This document shows positions 28,721 through 36,689 of a DNA stretch of 64,000 nt, one piece after another. Numbering within the stretch: position 1 is the first letter of the stretch; each line of letters starts with the position of its first letter. This stretch comes from Candidatus Flexifilum affinis. GTDB lineage: Bacteria > Chloroflexota > Anaerolineae > Aggregatilineales > Phototrophicaceae. The DNA lies in assembly GCA_016713325.1 (NCBI GenBank), contig JADJPJ010000084.1, positions 72,177 through 136,176 of the forward strand, written 5' to 3'. The notes under the pieces were generated by a model. The model saw only the letters and a program-made list of their open reading frames with translations. It searched no databases and had not been told where the DNA came from. Position numbers and translations under genes: made by a program.

Positions 28721-29523
28721 GGGAGGACCCTCTCTTCAACCTCACCCCCTGGCCCCCTCATGTGACTATGAACCTCACCCCCACTCGCTTCGCTCGTCTC
28801 CCCTTCTCCATTTGGAGAGGGGGCAAGGGGGTGAGGTTGACGGGACTCGACAATCACACCGGCGGTCACTCCGGCGAGCGCTGCCAGGATCAGCCCGAAC
28901 TTGTAGGGCAGAGGGTTGGCGACGACGGCCACGGCCGCGGCGACCACGACGGCGGCCAGCATGGGGCGGTTGACGATCAGCGGGACAACCATGGCGGTGA
29001 AGGTGACCACCAGGGCGAAATCCAGTCCCCAGCGCGTCGGGTCCGGGATGGCGCTGCCGGCGATGATGCCGACGCCTGTCCAGATCTGCCAGTTCACATA
29101 CATGAATATGGCAGAGCCGAGATAGAACCAATGCTTATAGCGCGGATCATCCGGTTCGTTGTAGCGGTTGGCGACGACGACGAACGACTCGTCGGTCAGC
29201 CAGAAGGCCAGGGGGAGCAGCCAGCGCTGCGATAGATGGCGCACGTGCGGCGCCAGCGTCGCCGAATACAGGGCGTGGCGCAGGTTGATGACGAAGGTGG
29301 TCAGCACGATCACCGGCAGCGCTGCGCCCGATCCATACAGCGTGGTCGCGATGAACTGCGCCGAACCGGCGAAGACGAACAGCGACATCCCCTGTGCCGC
29401 CGCCGGCGAGAATCCATTCGACACGGCCAGCGCCCCGAAAATGATGCCAAACGGGATGGCGCCCACTTCCACCGGGATGGTCGCGCGCATCCCGGCGATA
29501 AACTCCTGACGCGGTGTCGTCAT
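28717..29523 (-). CDS. azlC: AzlC-family branched-chain amino acid exporter large subunit, repeat-derived tail
   Basis: The 268-residue membrane protein matches Azl[35 protein letters not shown] and [12 protein letters not shown] are visible, followed by further membrane segments. From about residue 225 ([20 protein letters not shown]) the sequence is no longer AzlC-like. It is a translation of the palindromic repeat at 28741-28838, so the repeat supplies the last roughly 40 residues and the stop. The start at 29523 overlaps the stop of the upstream PNPOx-like gene (ATGA), giving a tightly coupled three-gene set with azlD. Confidence 0.9.
   Translation of the reverse strand: MTTPRQEFIAGMRATIPVEVGAIPFGIIFGALAVSNGFSPAAAQGMSLFVFAGSAQFIATTLYGSGAALPVIVLTTFVINLRHALYSATLAPHVRHLSQRWLLPLAFWLTDESFVVVANRYNEPDDPRYKHWFYLGSAIFMYVNWQIWTGVGIIAGSAIPDPTRWGLDFALVVTFTAMVVPLIVNRPMLAAVVVAAAVAVVANPLPYKFGLILAALAGVTAGVIVESRQPHPLAPSPNGEGETSEASGGEVHSHMRGPGGEVEERVLP
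28739..28838. repeat. MITE-like palindromic repeat (family A) inside the azlC 3' end
   Basis: AACCTCACCCCC (28771-28782) and GGGGGTGAGGTT (28827-28838) form the ends of a 68-bp element whose centre is a CTTCTCC-attt-GGAGAGG hairpin; a partial copy (CTCACCCCCTGGCCCCC) precedes it from 28741. Similar elements occur at 33245, 47743, 49093, 51228 and 53371. Confidence 0.75.
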
Positions 29524-30101
29524 GCCTCATCCGTCTTGTCGTATGGCCTGTCGTAGGGGTACAGGAAGGCGCCGGGGAAATCCTCTCCGACCTTCTTGCG
29601 CTTGCCGCTCCAGGACTCGATGTCGACGCAGAAGACCGAGGTGCGCGCCAGTTCGTCGGGCATGATCGGGCGGTAGTCGCGGCCCGGTTTCAGGTGTGGG
29701 AAGTACTTGTCGAGCAGAAGCTGGAGCGCTCGCTCCGCGTCTTCACCTTCGATGACTCGGCCGCGTCCGAAGACGACCACGCTGGAATACTCGACGCTGA
29801 ACTCCAGGGCTTCGTCTGCCGGGAGCAGTCGCCCCATCTGGGTCGCCGTGAAGCTCACATGTTCGTCGCCTTCGACGTTGGCGCGGGTTCGTCCGACGCG
29901 GGCGGTGTGTGTGTAGAGGGCATGGCGGGCAGCATCATAGACGAACAGGTTGGAATTGACGAAGGGCTGCCCATCGTACACAGTCGCCAAAACGCCCATC
30001 GGTGCGCTGTTGAGAAATTCCTCAATCCACGCCTCATCCTGGACGGCGCGATCGCTGCGACGGACGGCATTGACAGGCAGCGCCGCATAGTCTTTTGCCA
30101 T
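29520..30101 (-). CDS. Pyridoxamine 5'-phosphate oxidase-like FMN-binding protein
   Basis: The 193-residue protein belongs to the split-barrel PNPOx-like group: [19 protein letters not shown], the strand [19 protein letters not shown] and [20 protein letters not shown] are typical of the pyridoxamine 5'-phosphate oxidase-related family that binds FMN, F420 or heme. The substrate is unknown. The start at 30101 has GGGAG 8 bases upstream; the longer frame to 30152 lacks support. Its stop overlaps the azlC start, so it heads a coupled unit with azlC and azlD. Confidence 0.85.
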   Translation of the reverse strand: MAKDYAALPVNAVRRSDRAVQDEAWIEEFLNSAPMGVLATVYDGQPFVNSNLFVYDAARHALYTHTARVGRTRANVEGDEHVSFTATQMGRLLPADEALEFSVEYSSVVVFGRGRVIEGEDAERALQLLLDKYFPHLKPGRDYRPIMPDELARTSVFCVDIESWSGKRKKVGEDFPGAFLYPYDRPYDKTDEA

Positions 30102-30464
30102 GCTAAAGAACTCCCAGACAGTTTGTGTGTTATATCCAAAGAGACTATACATGCTTTCCAGTTGATGGTAGTGTCGCGTATAACCATTGCTCGGAGATAG
30201 ACCAATGGATTGCGATGGACTTCCGCCGTGAATGGTTATCGGGGGGTCAGAAGTCTCGGGGATTGCCCAACGGGCTGCCCTGTCAATGGCAGGGTATTCG
30301 CTTCAAAGTCGATCGTGAGATCATGTGGGCGCTACACCGCAGGGGCGCATCTCGATGCGTCCGACGTGACGCGCGGTTCACGAACCGCCTCTGCCACCGG
30401 CGATTTGAAGCGATGAGCCAGGGCGATTGCCAACCGGTCTGACTCTGCGATAGAATGATGATTG
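30102..30464. other. Divergent intergenic region
   Basis: 363 bp between the PNPOx-like gene and the GNAT-like gene. It includes several short inverted repeats (GCCCTGtcaatgGCAGGGT near 30280, CGGTTcacgAACCG near 30375) with no U-tract, and the promoter at 30427-30456. No gene is supported. Confidence 0.5.
30427..30456 (+). promoter_or_regulatory. Candidate promoter giving a near-leaderless transcript
   Basis: TTGCCA (30427-30432) and TAGAAT (30451-30456) are 18 bp apart. Transcription would begin near 30462, almost on the ATG at 30465, which lacks an evident Shine-Dalgarno sequence. Confidence 0.4.
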
Positions 30465-31481
30465 ATGGTGCGAACATTTGAGCCGACGAACATACACGCT
30501 GCCAAACTCGTCGATCTGCCGCTGGTCAGGCGGCTGACGGAAAACGGGATCATCCTGGACAGCGAACTCATCTGCACACGCGAGGCCATGGATACGCCCA
30601 ATGTGTTGTTGTCCAGCATTCTGCCCCAACGGGGAGTGTACACGCTGGTGGGGCGGTCCGGACGGGACAAAGTGGTCGGGCAGTTCCGACTGCGAACCGA
30701 TCACCCGCTGGCGCAGATGATTTTTGTCGCGCCTGCTCCTCAGGATGAGGTGCACAGCAGCTCCTGGCTGCATCTGCTGGACGCCGTCGCCGCTGAGGCG
30801 GGCAAGCGGGGTGCCCACATGCTGATGGCCGAGGTCGATGAAGACAGCTCGCTCTTCACCACCCTGCGCACGGCCAACTTCGCCGTCTACGCACGGCAGG
30901 AGTTGTGGCGCTGGAATGGCGACTTCGACCGACTGTCGGCCGAACGCGTGCTGCTGACCGATGCCAAAGATGAGGACCCTGCCGAGATCCACTCCCTGTA
31001 CAGCTCGGTGGTGCCGCCGCTGATTCAGCCGGTCGCCGCTCCGTCGGAGGATGCTTCCGGCTGGGTGTACCGCCGTGATGGTCGGCTGCGGGCCTATATC
31101 GCCTATGCTGAGGGACGCTGCGGCGCGTACATCATGCCCTATGTCCATCCCGACATCGTAGGGCGTGAAGCCGAAGCGCTGCTGAGCTCGGTGCTGGCGC
31201 GGGCGAAAGCGGATCGTCAGCCGGTCTTCCTGTGTCTGCGGCGTTATCAGGAATGGCTGGAGACGGCCCTGGAGACGATCGGCTTTGAGCCGTTCAAGGA
31301 TCAGGCGGTCATGGTGCGGCATATCGCAGCCGGCGTTCGGCATGCGCAGTTTGTACAATCTGGCTTGGCGCTGGAGGCTATTTCCCAGGCAGTGCGCCCG
31401 CCGAGCCGTTCAAAAATGATTCCCATGCCTTCAGGAGAACTGCCAAGGACTGTATGGAACGACGTATTACGGACGATATAG
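30465..31481 (+). CDS. GNAT-like acetyltransferase, tandem-fold
   Basis: The 338-residue soluble protein has the look of a double GNAT fold. The first half includes GVYTLVGRSGRDKVVGQFRL, the long helix SSSWLHLLDAVAAEAGKRG and FTTLRTANFAVYARQELWRW. The second has SGWVYRRDGRLRAYIAYAEG and ALLSSVLARAKADRQPVF, ending GFEPFKDQAVMVRHIA. The canonical acetyl-CoA loop (Q/R-x2-G-x-G/A) is not clear, so catalytic activity is uncertain. It overlaps the start of the R3H ATPase gene by 28 bp, so the two are co-transcribed. Confidence 0.65.
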   Translation: MVRTFEPTNIHAAKLVDLPLVRRLTENGIILDSELICTREAMDTPNVLLSSILPQRGVYTLVGRSGRDKVVGQFRLRTDHPLAQMIFVAPAPQDEVHSSSWLHLLDAVAAEAGKRGAHMLMAEVDEDSSLFTTLRTANFAVYARQELWRWNGDFDRLSAERVLLTDAKDEDPAEIHSLYSSVVPPLIQPVAAPSEDASGWVYRRDGRLRAYIAYAEGRCGAYIMPYVHPDIVGREAEALLSSVLARAKADRQPVFLCLRRYQEWLETALETIGFEPFKDQAVMVRHIAAGVRHAQFVQSGLALEAISQAVRPPSRSKMIPMPSGELPRTVWNDVLRTI

Positions 31482-33115
31482 ACGAGCTCAAACGGGTTCT
31501 GCCGCCGCACCTCAACGCGCGGTTGGACGACATCGCCAATACGGATGATCTGCTGGAAATCGTTCTCGACCTGGGGCGAATCCCCACCGCGCGCTACACC
31601 ACAGGCGAAATTCCCCTTTCTCAAGACGAAGTCACACGGCCGGAACTGGACCGCATTGTCGCCAGCATTGGCGTCTTTGACGCCGACAATCGCGCGGGCA
31701 TGGAGCGCACCCTGCACCGCATCAGCGCGATTCGCAACCGCCGCGGCGAGGTGGTAGGTCTGACCTGCCGCGTGGGCCGCGCGGTGTACGGCACGATCGA
31801 CATCATCCAGGATTTGATCGAGAGTGGCCAGAGCGTTTTGCTGTTGGGTCCGCCCGGCGTCGGCAAGACGACCACCCTGCGAGAAGCGGCGCGGGTGCTG
31901 GCCGAGAGCAAGCGCGTGATCATCGTAGACACCTCGAACGAGATCGGCGGAGATGGCGATGTGCCGCACCCGGCCGTCGGCAAGGCGCGCCGGATGCAGG
32001 TCTCGCACCCGGAGCGTCAGCATGAGGTCATGATCGAGGCGGTGGAGAACCACAACCCGGAAGTGATCGTCATCGACGAGATCGGTCGCGAACTGGAAGC
32101 GATGGCGGCGCGCACCATTGCCGAGCGCGGCGTGCAGTTGATCGGCACGGCGCACGGCAACGCGCTGGACAACCTGCTGCTCAACCCGACCCTGTCCGAT
32201 CTGATTGGCGGCATCCAGGCGGTGACCCTCTCCGACGAGGAAGCCCGGCGGCGCGGCACGCAGAAGACGGTGCTGGAGCGACGCGCTCCCCCGACCTTCG
32301 ACGTGCTGATCGAACTGCAAACCCGCGACCGCATGACCATCCACGAGGATGTCGCGGCGGCGGTGGACGCGGTGCTGCGCGAGAAGGCGCTGCAAGTCGA
32401 GATTCGCTATCGCAACGAACACGGCGAGGTGATTGTCGAGACGCCGCAGCCGGAGATCCGCTCGATCAGTGAGCGCAACGTGCGCGGTGAGCGCGGCGAG
32501 CGCAGCGAACGCCCCGAGGCGTCGCCGGAGCGCCCGCGGCGCGGCGAGCGGACCGCGCGTGGTGAGCGGCGTCATACCGAAGAAGAGTCCAACGGCGCGC
32601 GCGGGCACAGTGCGGCCAGCGACCCTGGCGGCGCCAGTTTGCAGCCCACCACCGTCTATGCTTACGGGGTGGCGCGCAACCGGCTTCAGCAGTCGGCGCG
32701 GCGGCTGAATCTGCCCCTGAACGTGACCGACGACATTGGCGACTCGGACGCCATCGTCACCATCAAGAACTATTACCGGCGGCGGCCCAAACTCATCGTT
32801 GATGCCGAGCGCCGCGGCACACCCATCTACGTCCTGCGCGCCAACACTGTCACCCAGATGGAGAACTTTCTCCTCGACCTGTTCCAGCAGGGAGGTCTGG
32901 AGGATCCCGACGGCCCTTTTGGCGAGGCGATTCGTGAGGCGGAACAGGCGATCTTGCAGGTGCGCGCCGGGTTGACCCACTATGTCGATCTGCCGCCGCG
33001 CCCGCCGATGGTCCGCCGCCGCCAGCACGAACTGGCGCACCGCGCGCGCCTCGACTCAGAGAGCTTCGGCATCGAGCCGGAACGCTACGTGCGCATCGCC
33101 CGGAGCACGTTGTAG
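31454..33115 (+). CDS. R3H-domain AAA ATPase (Ycf45/SpoIIIAA-like)
   Basis: The 553-residue protein has an N-terminal ATPase related to SpoIIIAA and plastid Ycf45 (Walker A LLGPPGVGKTTTLRE, Walker B EVIVIDEIGRELEA, sensor QLIGTAHGN). A low-complexity Arg/Glu-rich linker near residues 335-390 is made of GERxxR-type units. The C-terminal part begins TTVYAYGVARNRLQQSARRL and contains an R3H single-strand nucleic-acid-binding motif (RRRQHELAHRARLDSESFG). This architecture is known from Chloroflexota and cyanobacteria; function is probably nucleic-acid related but unproven. AAGGA lies 6 bases before the ATG. Confidence 0.9.
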   Translation: MERRITDDIDELKRVLPPHLNARLDDIANTDDLLEIVLDLGRIPTARYTTGEIPLSQDEVTRPELDRIVASIGVFDADNRAGMERTLHRISAIRNRRGEVVGLTCRVGRAVYGTIDIIQDLIESGQSVLLLGPPGVGKTTTLREAARVLAESKRVIIVDTSNEIGGDGDVPHPAVGKARRMQVSHPERQHEVMIEAVENHNPEVIVIDEIGRELEAMAARTIAERGVQLIGTAHGNALDNLLLNPTLSDLIGGIQAVTLSDEEARRRGTQKTVLERRAPPTFDVLIELQTRDRMTIHEDVAAAVDAVLREKALQVEIRYRNEHGEVIVETPQPEIRSISERNVRGERGERSERPEASPERPRRGERTARGERRHTEEESNGARGHSAASDPGGASLQPTTVYAYGVARNRLQQSARRLNLPLNVTDDIGDSDAIVTIKNYYRRRPKLIVDAERRGTPIYVLRANTVTQMENFLLDLFQQGGLEDPDGPFGEAIREAEQAILQVRAGLTHYVDLPPRPPMVRRRQHELAHRARLDSESFGIEPERYVRIARSTL

Positions 33116-33123
33116 ACCCTCAG

Positions 33124-33149
33124 CCCCTGATCTGACAGGGGTAGGTTTT
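33124..33149 (+). terminator. Short terminator-like hairpin after the R3H ATPase gene
   Basis: CCCCTG (33124-33129) pairs with CAGGGG (33136-33141), followed by TAGGTTTT, immediately downstream of the stop at 33115. Confidence 0.5.
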
Positions 33150-33244
33150 CAACGGATCGATGAATAGACAGGTGGCATAGGGACGCGATTTTTGTGGGCC
33201 GACGCAGGGTTTGGCCAATAAATGACGACATCAGGTTGAGTTCT

Positions 33245-33362
33245 GCCCCTCTCCCGTGGCCACGGGAGAGGGGTGGCTCGCATTTGCCGGCAACTTGCCT
33301 GGAGTCACTCCGGCGGTTCTCCCCCTCTCCCGCTTCAGCGGGAGAGGGGGTTGGGGGGTGAG
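33245..33362. repeat. MITE-like palindromic repeat (family A), two hairpins
   Basis: Two perfect palindromes, CCCCTCTCCCGTGG/CCACGGGAGAGGGG and CCCCCTCTCCCGCT/AGCGGGAGAGGGGG, are followed by GGGGGGTGAGGGT. The remaining 33366-33634 of this 520-bp intergenic stretch shows no gene. Confidence 0.7.
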
Positions 33363-33634
33363 GGTCTCTCGAGATCCTGATGGGACCTTCACACAACCCT
33401 ATGTCGTCTGTACTGCGCCAACCCTACGGCGCGTGATACTTCTCGCGTCCATCACGTCCGACGCCAAGAAAGGCGTCCCTACCACCAGGGCATCATTCAC
33501 GTCGACCATAAAAACCCTAACCCTATCAACATCTCCCGCTCCTCTCCCGCAAACGCGACAGAGGGAGCGTTTGTCAGCAGGGCGACCCGGCGGGTCGTCC
33601 ACCACGATCATGAGCGACTCGGCGTAACCCGTTT

Positions 33635-34560
33635 CCGCTCAGCGCCCTGGCTTCGCTTTGCGTTCGATCAGCTCACCGTCATCGCCGAGAACGACATCGC
33701 CCAGTACCACATCGCCCCCGTCGGCCTCGTCGGCGGGCAATTCGAGTTCGGATGTTCGTGACCATGTGGCCTGGGGGCTTTCGTCAATTGACCCGGAGTC
33801 GCCGCGAAGCCATTCCGCGGAGAGAATCTTCTTCTGATTTGGCGCGTAATAGATGCGATACGGGTCGTGGTTCTTGAAGGTCAGGAACTCTTTCTTGCTG
33901 ACCTTGAACCTTACATCGTCGATCCTCAAAAAATAGGTTGTTTTGTTGTTGCTGGAGCGTGTATCGAGCCGGACTCGCCCTTCGACCTCGCGCAAGTTTG
34001 ACTGTAGGTCTTTCGTGATTCGAGAGCGGCTGACGGCGACCGCGATGAGCCCGGCCATGAAACTCAGCGCCGCCAGTCCGTTGAGGGCCAGCCCTACACT
34101 CCCGCTGACGCGCACGAGGAAGAAGGTGAACACAAACGCCAGGATTCCCAGGATGACGGCCCACACGACATGGTCGCGCTGCCGTTGGAGCAGTTGCGCG
34201 GATTGCCGCTCACTCCACGCACCCGCCATGTTGGCCGCCAGGTCGGACTCGTCGAAGCGGAGCGCCGCCATCAGGAGGTCTTCGTACTTTTTGGGCTTTG
34301 AGTCCTGCGCCACGTCCCTGATCCTTCTCACAATCCCGCACATCCGTTGCTATAGGATACGCAGAATGGGCCGGCCAGGTTCCCGACGAACGTCTCAGAA
34401 CCATCTGAAATACTGAACTGTCTCCTCGTCCTGTTCAAACCCGACCGACTCATAAAGCACGTTGGATGCATTGTTCCCGCTCACGGAATCGATGCGGGCG
34501 ATCGCATAGCCGATCTGCTGCATCTTGAGCAACGCGGTCAGCAGAATCGCCCTGCCGATC
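33635..34560. repeat. Tandem duplication, copy 1
   Basis: This block (unknown membrane gene plus the last 57 codons of a GNAT gene) is repeated at 34561-35497 in the same orientation. The junction at 34561-34564 carries CCGC, a base string present at both outer ends of the unit (33635-33638 and 35494-35497), as expected for microhomology-driven tandem duplication. Confidence 0.85.
33639..34313 (-). CDS. Unknown membrane protein, intact duplicate
   Basis: The 224-residue protein starts VAQDSKPKKYEDLLMAALRF from a GTG at 34313, with AAGGA 8 bases upstream. An amphipathic N-terminus is followed by two membrane helices (VVWAVILGILAFVFTFFLV and ALNGLAALSFMAGLIAVAV) and a soluble beta-rich domain (NKTTYFLRIDDVRFKVSKKE, PYRIYYAPNQKKILSAEWL). 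It ends in an acidic/basic tail with the short repeat VVLGDVVLGDDGE. No family with known function was recognised; the soluble part resembles small membrane-anchored PH-like or DUF domains. It is the better-kept member of a tandem pair. Confidence 0.75.
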   Translation of the reverse strand: MAQDSKPKKYEDLLMAALRFDESDLAANMAGAWSERQSAQLLQRQRDHVVWAVILGILAFVFTFFLVRVSGSVGLALNGLAALSFMAGLIAVAVSRSRITKDLQSNLREVEGRVRLDTRSSNNKTTYFLRIDDVRFKVSKKEFLTFKNHDPYRIYYAPNQKKILSAEWLRGDSGSIDESPQATWSRTSELELPADEADGGDVVLGDVVLGDDGELIERKAKPGR

Positions 34561-34564
34561 CCGC
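34395..34564 (-). pseudogene. Truncated GNAT acetyltransferase tail left by the duplication
   Basis: The block encodes the last 57 or so residues of the GNAT enzyme at 35328-36197, ending in the same YFRWF and TGA, and is cut at the duplication junction. It has no start codon signal and is a passive remnant between the two membrane genes. Confidence 0.8.
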
Positions 34565-35497
34565 TCAGCACCCTGGCTTCGCCTTGCGTTCGATCAGCTC
34601 ACCGTCATCGCCGAGCACGACATCGCCCAGTACCACATCGCCGTCGTCGGCCTCGTCGGCGGGCAATTCGAGTTCGGATGTTCGTAACCATGCGGCCTGC
34701 GGGCTTTCGTCCATCGACCCGGAGTCGCCGCGAAGCCATTCCGCCGATAGGATCTTTTTGACCCGGAGCGTAGTAGAGACGATAGGGATCGTGGTTCTTG
34801 AAGGTCAGGAATTCGATTTTACCGACCTTGAACTTCACATCGTTAACCTTCACAAAATAGGTTGACTTGTCATCGCGGGGGCCTGTATCGAGCCTGACAC
34901 GCCCTTCGACCATGTTCACCCCTGAGCGCAGATCCCGCGCAAGCCGGGAGCGGACGACCGCCATCGCCATCAGCCCTGCCACGAATGACACTAGGGCGAG
35001 GCAGCTGACGACCAGCTTGACGCTGCTGCTCACTCGCTCGCTCATGGCGCTGGGCACGAAGACCAGAACGCCCAGGAGAGCGCGCCCAGCAGGATGGCCC
35101 ACTGCGTATGGTCGCGCAGACGCCGGCGCAGCTGCGCGGATTGCCGCTCACTCCACACACCCGCCATGTTGGCCGCCAAGTCGGACTCGTTGAAGCGAAG
35201 CGCCGCCATCAGGAGGTCTTCGTACTTTTTGGGCTTTGAGTCCTGCGCCACGTCCCCGATCCTTCCCAACAATCCCGAATCGCTGCAATTGCTCCATCGA
35301 GGGCCGGCCAGGTTCCCGACGAACGCCTCAGAACCATCTGAAATACTGAACTGTCTCCTCGTCCTGTTCAAACCCGACCGACTCATAAAGCACGTTGGAC
35401 GCATTGTTCCCGCTCACGGAATCGATGCGGGCGATCGCACAGCCGTGCTGCTGCATCCTGAGCAGCGTCGACAGCAGAATCGCCCGGCCGATCCCGC
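34561..35497. repeat. Tandem duplication, copy 2 (parental location of the GNAT tail)
   Basis: This copy includes the frameshifted second version of the membrane gene and the natural 3' part of the GNAT gene that runs on to 36197. The two copies differ at scattered bases and small indels, so the event is not very recent or one copy is free to drift. Confidence 0.85.
34565..35251 (-). pseudogene. Unknown membrane protein, frameshifted duplicate
   Basis: This is the second copy of the protein at 33639-34313: VAQDSKPKKYEDLLMAALRF, the two membrane segments and KSTYFVKVNDVKFKVGKIEF are recognisable. Frames change near 35050 and again near 34758, where two bases are missing relative to copy 1 (QKDPIGGMASRRL replaces QKKILSAEWLRGD). 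The original ending ELIERKAKPGC with TGA at 34565-34567 is still present downstream. It is either a decayed paralogue or hit by indel errors. Confidence 0.7.
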
Positions 35498-36197
35498 GCT
35501 GGTGCATCTCGGGGAGCACGCCCAGCGGCTCGATCTGGCCGGTCTTGACTCCGTGCACATCGCTCACCCAGCCGATGCAGAAGGCCACCAGCCTTCCCTG
35601 CTCATCTTCCGCCACCAGGTCGAGCGCCGGCTGATAAGCGGGATCGGCCAGAATGCGCGATCGCCACTCCACCGACATGTTGCGCGAGTCGAACGCCGCG
35701 CGGTGCAGCGCGACGTAGCTCTCGACTTCGGCCAACCCGGCAAGCGGACGGAACCGTACCCCTGGCGGCACAACCGGTTCCAGCGGTCGTGCATCCAGAG
35801 GCATTGAGAGGTGGCGCATCGACCAGCCATCCGGCTCGAACCCGGTATTGAGCAGGGCGGCATCATCCACTTGCTGACTGCCGATCAGGAAGCCCAGATC
35901 GAACCCCTGCTCGGCGCGACTCTGCGCCAAGCGGGCGATCGCCCAGGCGAACAGGTCGGGCTTCAGAGGGTCGAAGCCGGGGGCCGTGGCCCAGTCCAGC
36001 GTCGAGAACTGCTGCTGAATGAGTCCAAACGCGATGACTTCTCCGGCGGGATCGCGCCAGAGACGCAAGTTGCGCGGGTCCTGGGCTGATGGCGAACAGA
36101 GGCGATAGGGCATGTCGACGACGTGGTCGCATACCTCGGGGTATGTCCGTGTGAATCGGAGGATCGCTTCAAAGTCGCTTTCTGGTGTTGCAGACAT
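35328..36197 (-). CDS. GNAT-family N-acetyltransferase
   Basis: The 289-residue protein has a C-terminal GNAT domain with the acetyl-CoA loop in GVLPEMHQRGIGRAILLS and the final strands ARIDSVSGNNASNVLYESVG then FEQDEETVQYF. The N-terminal half is a degenerate GNAT fold (EVIAFGLIQQQFSTLDWATA). It transfers an acetyl group to an unknown amine. The ATG at 36197 is supported by GGAAAGG 6 bases upstream; the frame's extension to 36290 overlaps acpS and is unlikely. It follows acpS by overlap of reading frames (acpS ends at 36230), suggesting co-transcription. Confidence 0.85.
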   Translation of the reverse strand: MSATPESDFEAILRFTRTYPEVCDHVVDMPYRLCSPSAQDPRNLRLWRDPAGEVIAFGLIQQQFSTLDWATAPGFDPLKPDLFAWAIARLAQSRAEQGFDLGFLIGSQQVDDAALLNTGFEPDGWSMRHLSMPLDARPLEPVVPPGVRFRPLAGLAEVESYVALHRAAFDSRNMSVEWRSRILADPAYQPALDLVAEDEQGRLVAFCIGWVSDVHGVKTGQIEPLGVLPEMHQRGIGRAILLSTLLRMQQHGCAIARIDSVSGNNASNVLYESVGFEQDEETVQYFRWF

Positions 36198-36229
36198 GTG
36201 GCGCCTTTCCAGGGTACCCGGAGCTGGAT

Positions 36230-36592
36230 TTACATCGCCACCGCCACCGCTCCGGCGGTGGTGCCAGTGTGCGTCAGGCTGACATCCCACTGGGTGATGC
36301 CGAGCGACTCGGCCAGCGCCGCCGCCGCGCCGTGCAGGTGCAGCACCGGCCGCCCGCGCGGATCGCTGAGGATCTCGATGTCCACCCAGCGCACATCGCC
36401 GATGCCGGTGCCCAGCGCTTTGGCGACTGCCTCCTTGGCCGCCAGCCGCGCCGCCAGCCGGTTCGGACGGTCTTCGCAGTCGGCGCGCTCGCCGGCGGTG
36501 AAGAACCGGTTCAGGAACCGCTCGCCCAGCCGGGCGATGCCACCCTCAACGCGGTCAATTTCGATCAGATCGATTCCACAGCGCAGCGCCAT
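36230..36592 (-). CDS. acpS: Holo-[acyl-carrier-protein] synthase
   Basis: The 120-residue protein is full length for AcpS. The metal-binding Asp lies in GIDLIEIDRV and the catalytic Glu in RLAARLAAKEAVAKALGTG; the end DVSLTHTGTTAGAVAVAM is the usual final beta-hairpin. It moves 4'-phosphopantetheine from CoA to the serine of acyl carrier protein, activating fatty-acid synthesis. It is divergent from the aldehyde dehydrogenase gene with about 100 bp between. Confidence 0.95.
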   Translation of the reverse strand: MALRCGIDLIEIDRVEGGIARLGERFLNRFFTAGERADCEDRPNRLAARLAAKEAVAKALGTGIGDVRWVDIEILSDPRGRPVLHLHGAAAALAESLGITQWDVSLTHTGTTAGAVAVAM

Positions 36593-36689
36593 CGGCTCAT
36601 CCCACCACTATCAGACTGCAACCAACCGCCAGATTGCGTTACAATCGCCAATCAAATAGAGATTTGATTTTAGCGTGGAGCGCCAAACT

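Noticed and set aside
31301..33040. 579-codon minus-strand frame
   Set aside because: Shadow of the R3H ATPase gene; no motifs and a biased Asp/Val/Ala/His composition.
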